A stretch of 64,000 nt of DNA. Origin: Lachnospiraceae bacterium (GTDB taxonomy: Bacteria > Bacillota > Clostridia > Lachnospirales > Lachnospiraceae). Below, piece after piece: positions 59,687 to 64,000 of this stretch. Each line of letters starts with the position of its first letter. Position 1 is the stretch's first letter. The notes below the pieces were generated by a model. It did not search any database and was not told the DNA's origin. It saw only the letters and a program-made list of their open reading frames with translations. The stretch lies in NCBI GenBank assembly GCA_910574865.1, contig CAJTDN010000013.1, forward strand, positions 105,240 through 169,239. The letters are read 5' to 3'. Both the position numbers and the translations under genes were made by a program.

Positions 59687-59901
59687 TTATGCGGGTTTCA
59701 GAGGCTTTTCTGTTTTCTGTGTTTTTTGGCCGGTGTTTTGTCCGGCCTTACGGTTGGCCAGGTAGTAACCGCGGTCTTGCTGGGCCTTTGCGACTTTCGC
59801 GCAGCCCTTGCAGTAAAGCATCCGATTTCCCGTTTTTTGACAAGGCGGCCACATTTCGCGCAGCGTATGTAATTTTCCTTTATAAAGAAACTACAACCCA
59901 T
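59687..59901 (-). pseudogene. small zinc-ribbon protein with a frameshift in an A-run
   Basis: ATG 59901 (GAGGAGG site) starts MGCSFFIKENYIRCAKCGRL-VKK. At a run of six A (about 59833-59838) the frame goes wrong. Reading one base back gives TGNRMLYCKGCAKVAKAQQD and RGYYLANRKAGQNTG up to TAA at 59687, which completes the ribbon C-x2-C...C-x2-C (CAKC and CKGC). A seventh A would restore the frame. In the unshifted frame the second Cys pair is lost. It could be a real mutation, a sequencing slip, or recoding. Confidence 0.65.
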
Positions 59902-59947
59902 ACTGATTCCTCCTCTTAAAATTTTGCTGCGGTGTTGCGGCATGCGT

Positions 59948-59993
59948 GATACCAATGATTGTCCGTACATGGCAGTCTTTGCATCATGGTATC
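59948..59993. repeat. GATACC...GGTATC element, short copy (46 bp)
   Basis: GATACCAATGATTG and GCATCATGGTATC are inverted ends around GTCCGTACATGGCAGTCTTT. It has the family ends but little of the interior, so membership is tentative. Confidence 0.4.
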
Positions 59994-60024
59994 AACGTAC
60001 AGACGGTGACACGCTTTCCGTACA

Positions 60025-60261
60025 CCATATATCTATACATAAAAAGAAAAGGGCAGGAACCGTGAAAGCCTTGTGTTTTAAAGGATTTGGGGTGGTTACC
60101 ATTTTCTGAAAACCGTGTAAAGTATCTTTTTTCGGCGTACGGTGCACCAGGTAATGGTTGTGATTATATAATGTGTTTTTTGGTCTTGGCAAGCACGAAG
60201 CCCGTCTCGCCGTTCTGGCGTAATAGCCCCAGAATTTTTCCTCCCTTGCTGCTTTGCTCAT
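60025..60261 (-). other. region between zinc-ribbon and Rpn genes, possible second ribbon remnant
   Basis: 60025-60092 repeats, with changes, the sequence at 59635-59705 (TCTATACATAAAA-GAAAA, GGGC-GGA, GAAAGCCTTGT-TT). In 60110-60261 on the minus strand, AAREEKFWGYYA and, after a frame change, RNGETGFVLAKTKKHII-like codons recall the C-terminus of the zinc-ribbon protein. It may be an older, broken copy. No ribosome site or complete frame. Confidence 0.3.
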
Positions 60262-60277
60262 TTGCGCATTATATTTT

Positions 60278-60329
60278 TATACACAAACAAGGAACCGGAT
60301 TTTCGTTTCCGGTTCCTTGTTTGTGTATA
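60278..60329. repeat. perfect 22-bp inverted repeat after the Rpn gene
   Basis: 60278-60299 (TATACACAAACAAGG, AACCGGA) is exactly complementary to 60308-60329, with an 8-nt loop TTTTCGTT. It begins 17 nt after the Rpn gene stop on the minus strand. There is no U-run in that direction, so it may be an end-stabilising hairpin rather than a standard terminator. Confidence 0.7.
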
Positions 60330-60345
60330 AAATATTTTGTTTGTC

Positions 60346-61305
60346 TTATGCCAGTTGTATTTGTTCCAGAAGTTCCGTGCATTTTGTCTCGTCATAATCC
60401 GGCGCGTATTTCTGGGCGGTATCGCATATCAGCTGGATAATATCTTCATCCTCTTCCAGCATGTCCGCGATTTCCGACACCCCGCAATTCTTCTTCAATT
60501 TCTTTAAGACCTGGGATATCAGCTTGTATTGTTCGCCGTCAGAAATTCCTGATTGCCTGCCCTCTTGTCTGCCCTCTTCCCTACCTTCCCGCCTGCCCTC
60601 TTCCATTAGTAATTGTGCGACTTGCGTCATTTTCAAGACCTCCTTTATATATTCTGCCGTTTTGGCGTTTATGATTTTGTCGGCGAACACCAGAATCCCG
60701 GACAACACGAAGGACTTTTCCTCGCCGTCCTCAATCCGCTTCGCCAGTGCCACCGCTTCCTTTACCGCTTGTTCCTTGCGTTCCTTCCCCTTGTAGGTCA
60801 GGGGGAGGATGATTAGTTTCATCAGTTCCTCGTCACTTAGCCTCTCCCCACGCTCCAATTTTGCCGTGACCTGCCGCACGACCTCCTCTGAATCAATCTT
60901 GCTGAGGAACGCTTGTTCCAGTTTCAGGGTGAGGCATCCCACGGAGAATTCGTCCGGTGCCTGTTCCACGTCCGCCGTATAAATGACAATCATGCGGATT
61001 TGTTTTGGCAGTTCCCCCTTTTTATATCGTTGCAGGACGCGGACGATATAATTCAGGTATTTCAGCTTGTTGGTCCACTTCACGTCGCTCTCGTAGTCAA
61101 TGAGCGCGACGGAGTCGTCCATCAATAGGAACAAGTTGTCAAGCTGCATCTCGTTCGCCTGGATTGCCGGAAGGTTCGTCGGCAGGACATCCTTAATCTT
61201 AGGGACGTCAATCCCGTAAACGCTTAGTGACTTTTCCTTGAAATTTTCTGCCAGTATCTTGGACAGGACATCCTTGTTTTGGTACGTAATCTCGTTTTCA
61301 TTCAT
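60346..61305 (-). CDS. Rpn-like PD-(D/E)XK nuclease/transposase family protein
   Basis: This is a 319-residue protein. The nuclease-like part has MQLDNLFLLMDDSVALIDYE (D...D-x-E) and WTNKLKYLNYIVRVLQRYKK; DEFSVGCLTLKLEQAFLSKI follows. The tail contains a REGREEGRQEGRQSG repeat typical of YhgA/Rpn proteins, then a helical C-terminus. ATG 61305 lies 8 nt past the stop of the truncated tape-measure copy; the ribosome site (GGGAGG) is distant. It probably arrived with the event that cut the tape-measure copy. Confidence 0.75.
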   Translation of the reverse strand: MNENEITYQNKDVLSKILAENFKEKSLSVYGIDVPKIKDVLPTNLPAIQANEMQLDNLFLLMDDSVALIDYESDVKWTNKLKYLNYIVRVLQRYKKGELPKQIRMIVIYTADVEQAPDEFSVGCLTLKLEQAFLSKIDSEEVVRQVTAKLERGERLSDEELMKLIILPLTYKGKERKEQAVKEAVALAKRIEDGEEKSFVLSGILVFADKIINAKTAEYIKEVLKMTQVAQLLMEEGRREGREEGRQEGRQSGISDGEQYKLISQVLKKLKKNCGVSEIADMLEEDEDIIQLICDTAQKYAPDYDETKCTELLEQIQLA

Positions 61306-61312
61306 GTTTTTT

Positions 61313-64000
61313 TTACTTTCCTCCCTCGTGGAACCATGCCATAAGCATGGCCTTATATAACAACATCCTGACATAAAAATCATAGCACCTAACTACATAT
61401 TTTTCAATCAGTTTTTTGTTGATTACTCCCGCTTTTTTGTTGGTAAGGATGTTGATAACTTCCGTTTTCGTGTAGATAACCCGCAATCGTGTGTGGATAA
61501 TATGTGGATAACTTTTGGGTATAAGCGTGTTCTGCTCGGCCGACCCGGTGTACCTTCCGCCAAAGCCCATCTTTGCATAATACATGGCACACTGGCTGAA
61601 TGAGGAGTCGAAATCATGGTACTTCAGCCGGTCGACGATGCTCACGTCGACATTCAGTTTGTTCTTCGGATAATAGTCTTTCTTGGGCACGAAGAACGAG
61701 GTGTCCGTTCCGTTATTGTTGTTTGTCTGCAGGTTTTGGGGCGGTGTCGAGGTGGTTGGCAACGGGTTCGTTGCCGGCGCCTTGTTGGCCGCCGCTTGCT
61801 GCCTCGCGGTCTGTTCCGCCGCCTGCTGTGCCGCTTTTTGCTGTGACGCGGACACCATGCTGTTCACAAGGTTCTTGATGGTTTCCAGGGTGGTGGCGAT
61901 GCCGGACAGTCCGGTGGTGAAATTCTCTCCGTATTTCGTGACGATGCCGTTGAGGCCGTTGCCCGATGTCCAGACTGCGTTCATGTTGTCTGACAGCGTG
62001 GCGCCGACGGATGTGGTGGCGGTATTCAGTGTGTCCATGATGGTTCCCGCGTTGTTATTGGCGGAATCAATCATCTCGCTCATGATGAAGTTGATGTCGT
62101 CCAGCTTCTGGTTCAGCAGCGTCTCGTATTCGTTATAGAGGTCGTCCATCAGGCGTTCCTGGTCTGACAGCCACTTGTCGTATTCGGTTTCCTCCAGGTC
62201 GGATTTCGCCTTTTCCAGGTCAACCTTCAGCTGCTGGACCGTCGACCTTGCCTCTTCCGAATCGTCCCCGGCGTACGCGTTCATCTGCTTCTCCAGGGAG
62301 GAAACTTTTTCTGTCTTTTCGGCGATGGTTTTCTGGTAGTCGTATAGGTTTTTTTCCGCGTCCAGCGCGTCCTTGCGTTTGTCAATGACTTGCTGCAGCG
62401 CGTCCAGCTGCTTGTCATACGCGTCCGAAATTAAGTCCTTCACGGCGTCAATCTCGTCATAGGCCGCGTCGATACATTCCCTCTGCGACTTTAATAGGTC
62501 GTCCCGCTTCTCGATGAGTGTCGTGTTATATGGGTCTTTGGCCAGTTCCGCGTTAATCTTCTGGATTTCCTTGGCGTAATCGTCGGCCTGCGACATGTAC
62601 GTGCCGTAGTTTATGGCGTGAAGCCCTTTCGTGGCCGTTCCCGCGTCGGTGAAGTTGCCGTTGTCGTCCATCAGTTTCCCTTGCTTTTCCAGTAGCCCGA
62701 TCAGCCAGTCCGATTCCTCGGCCAGCCGGGAAATGTACGTCTGTGCCGTCTCGAAGTAGCCCCATTCCAGTTCCCGCATCGCGTTCTGGTACTCGTAAAG
62801 CGATGTCGTGGCGTCCTGCAGGGCCTCGTCCACGTCGAGGATGGAGGCGTACATGTCGTACCAGTCCTCGCTGTATTTTTCCAGGTTCCCGCTGGCCACC
62901 GCGCCTGCGAGCGCGTCCGTGAGCGCGTCGTATTCCTTTTGCAGCATGGAGATGTTGTCCTTTTCCAGCTTCATCAGGCTGTCGTAATAAGCGGTGGCGG
63001 CCAGGTACCCGCGTTCCTCCGTCTGGTCGATATAACCGTCAATCATGTCCATCGTGTGCTCGATGACGTCCAACTGGTCTTCGAACTCCTGGCTCACGTT
63101 GTCGAAGTTTGTTTTCGCCAGGTCGGCAAGGTCGTCCTTCAAGTCCTCGATGGCGTCCTCGCAGTCGCGCGCTTTCTCGTACCATTCCTGGTAGTCCGCA
63201 ATCTGCTCCTGCAAGGCTTCGTCCTGGATGTCCTCGATGGATAGGTCGCCGTCACGCACCAACGCCTTGTAATAGTCCGAGAGGCCGCTTTCGTCCGCCT
63301 TGCGCATGTATTCCTGGCCGGCCTGCGCCTGCGTCTGGATTTCGCCGTTTATGGCCTCCATTTCCTTGTACAGCGCGCCGTTTCGCTCCGCCCAGTTGCG
63401 GTACGTCCGCTCCACGGCCTGGTCCAGCCGGTCAATTGCCCGCTCGATGCTCTTGATTTTGTTTTCTACCCAGTCGTAGGTTTTCAAGGTTTTCTCGGCA
63501 TCCTCGCTGGAGGAGGTGCCTGGGTTGGAGCTTGGGTTGGAATTCGAACCGGAATAGGAGTTGGAACTTGGGTTGGAACCTGAATGGGAATTCGAATTTG
63601 GGTTGGGGCCGGAGTATGCATTGGAGCCAGGGCCGCCGCCTGACGAAGACCCGCCGGGCAAAGACCCGCCGCCGGCTCCGCCACCGTAAGCGCCTATCAG
63701 TTTCCCGCGGCCGCCGTTGGAAGTGACGTATCCGTTTCTTTCAAGTTCCCGCACCTGCTTGTGGTTCAGTATGATGTCGCCCACCCGGAGCTGCATCTTC
63801 CGCATGCCGCCGAGAATCTTCGTGAACACGCCGTTTCGGATTAACCCTTCCTCGCCAAGCTCGTTCACGATGGCCTCCTCGCTGTGCCGGATGGCGACGT
63901 CCGTGCCGTTCGCGTGGGCGTGGAACGTGCCGTCGGCATTGCTCCCGGTTGTCACTTGTCTCGCCTTGTCTAACGCTTGTTGAACCAGGGAACCGGCAGA
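61313..64000 (-). CDS. second tape-measure-like gene, C-terminally truncated (5' partial)
   Basis: The frame is open at the right window edge. About 830 codons are nearly identical to the C-terminal part of the protein at 47056-53610 (FHAHANGTDVAIRHSEEAIV, EDAEKTLKTYDWVENKIKSI, QCAMYYAKMGFGGRYTGSAE). After AEQNT the homology stops at 61525 and ~65 unrelated residues follow (LIPKSYPHIIHTRLRVIYTK...). The last ~145 residues of the other copy, including the TLLLANPIAESVRKM region, are missing, so it is probably non-functional as a tape measure. Confidence 0.8.
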   Translation of the reverse strand, partial: SAGSLVQQALDKARQVTTGSNADGTFHAHANGTDVAIRHSEEAIVNELGEEGLIRNGVFTKILGGMRKMQLRVGDIILNHKQVRELERNGYVTSNGGRGKLIGAYGGGAGGGSLPGGSSSGGGPGSNAYSGPNPNSNSHSGSNPSSNSYSGSNSNPSSNPGTSSSEDAEKTLKTYDWVENKIKSIERAIDRLDQAVERTYRNWAERNGALYKEMEAINGEIQTQAQAGQEYMRKADESGLSDYYKALVRDGDLSIEDIQDEALQEQIADYQEWYEKARDCEDAIEDLKDDLADLAKTNFDNVSQEFEDQLDVIEHTMDMIDGYIDQTEERGYLAATAYYDSLMKLEKDNISMLQKEYDALTDALAGAVASGNLEKYSEDWYDMYASILDVDEALQDATTSLYEYQNAMRELEWGYFETAQTYISRLAEESDWLIGLLEKQGKLMDDNGNFTDAGTATKGLHAINYGTYMSQADDYAKEIQKINAELAKDPYNTTLIEKRDDLLKSQRECIDAAYDEIDAVKDLISDAYDKQLDALQQVIDKRKDALDAEKNLYDYQKTIAEKTEKVSSLEKQMNAYAGDDSEEARSTVQQLKVDLEKAKSDLEETEYDKWLSDQERLMDDLYNEYETLLNQKLDDINFIMSEMIDSANNNAGTIMDTLNTATTSVGATLSDNMNAVWTSGNGLNGIVTKYGENFTTGLSGIATTLETIKNLVNSMVSASQQKAAQQAAEQTARQQAAANKAPATNPLPTTSTPPQNLQTNNNNGTDTSFFVPKKDYYPKNKLNVDVSIVDRLKYHDFDSSFSQCAMYYAKMGFGGRYTGSAEQNTLIPKSYPHIIHTRLRVIYTKTEVINILTNKKAGVINKKLIEKYVVRCYDFYVRMLLYKAMLMAWFHEGGK
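61525..64000 (-). repeat. direct duplication, copy 2 (runs past window edge)
   Basis: Matches 47469-49935 with few differences, offset 14056 bp at the left end and 14065 bp at the right end because of a 9-nt insertion. Both copies are in the same orientation about 14 kb apart, so recombination between them would delete or duplicate the whole tail module. Confidence 0.95.

Noticed and set aside
59833..59838. Classical -1 programmed frameshift heptamer in the zinc-ribbon gene
   Set aside because: The A-run is not in the X-XXY-YYZ phase in the zero frame and no downstream stem is obvious; a one-base deletion explains it more simply.
60278..60329. 22-bp inverted repeat called as a Rho-independent terminator
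   Set aside because: No U-run follows on either strand; kept as an inverted repeat only.

Overview
The window looks like a chromosomal segment of a low-motility-distance Firmicute, most likely a member of the Lachnospiraceae (Clostridia). The basis is gene content: a dnaX-ybaB-recR block, a VTC/DUF4956/CotH polyphosphate cluster, DUF4474 and CmpB-type membrane proteins, strong AGGAGG ribosome binding sites, several TTG/GTG starts, and TTGACA/TATAAT-type promoters. This is inference; there is no rRNA to anchor it. Most of the DNA is moderately GC-rich. AT-rich patches (about 5.7-7.1 kb, 34.2-35.0 kb, 45.1-46.0 kb, 53.6-54.3 kb) look acquired.

Layout. 0-9 kb: end of a DUF5605 glycosidase-like gene, a chemoreceptor coupled to an FMN-binding lipoprotein, a GPH sugar symporter with an alpha/beta hydrolase, an AT-rich DUF433/DUF5615 toxin-antitoxin island, and metY. 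10-20 kb: proB, an OmpR-type two-component system, a membrane phosphoesterase, and a polyphosphate-polymerase (VTC) / DUF4956 / CotH-kinase operon. 20-30 kb: a GNAT protein, an operon of a membrane PLD-like protein, a MalY aminotransferase fused to a peroxiredoxin-like domain and an APC permease, then tRNA-Lys, a tyrosine phosphatase, a DUF4474/phosphoesterase pair and phosphofructokinase. 30-36 kb: dnaX-ybaB-recR, a LacI regulator, and a MNT/HEPN/HD/CmpB operon. 36-39 kb: a gene graveyard, the remains of a sugar-uptake locus (SMP-30 lactonase, ABC ATPase fused by deletion to a sugar-binding protein, VOC protein, GntR regulator). 39-46 kb: a PD-(D/E)XK transposase-like protein, a heterodimeric ABC exporter, an AAA pseudogene and a RibD-like reductase.

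46.5-64 kb is a degraded prophage tail module on the minus strand: major tail protein, small tail proteins, and a tape-measure gene broken twice. The first break (55985..56555) has the sequence and paired elements of a group I self-splicing intron. Splicing there restores an uninterrupted tape-measure reading frame. The second break holds a plus-strand zinc-ribbon gene with its own promoter and terminator. The 3' half of the tape-measure gene is present a second time at the right edge, where it is cut off and followed by an Rpn-like nuclease gene. No capsid, lysis or integrase genes are visible.

Several dispersed structured repeats run through the window: a GATACC...GGTATC element (about six copies, 34-240 bp), a three-hairpin element (two good copies, one weak), GC-rich palindromes ending in CCGTGAAnnGTAAC, and two tandem arrays (101-bp and 76-bp units) sharing a CCTCGCCAAG core that sit directly upstream of the VTC gene and of dnaX.
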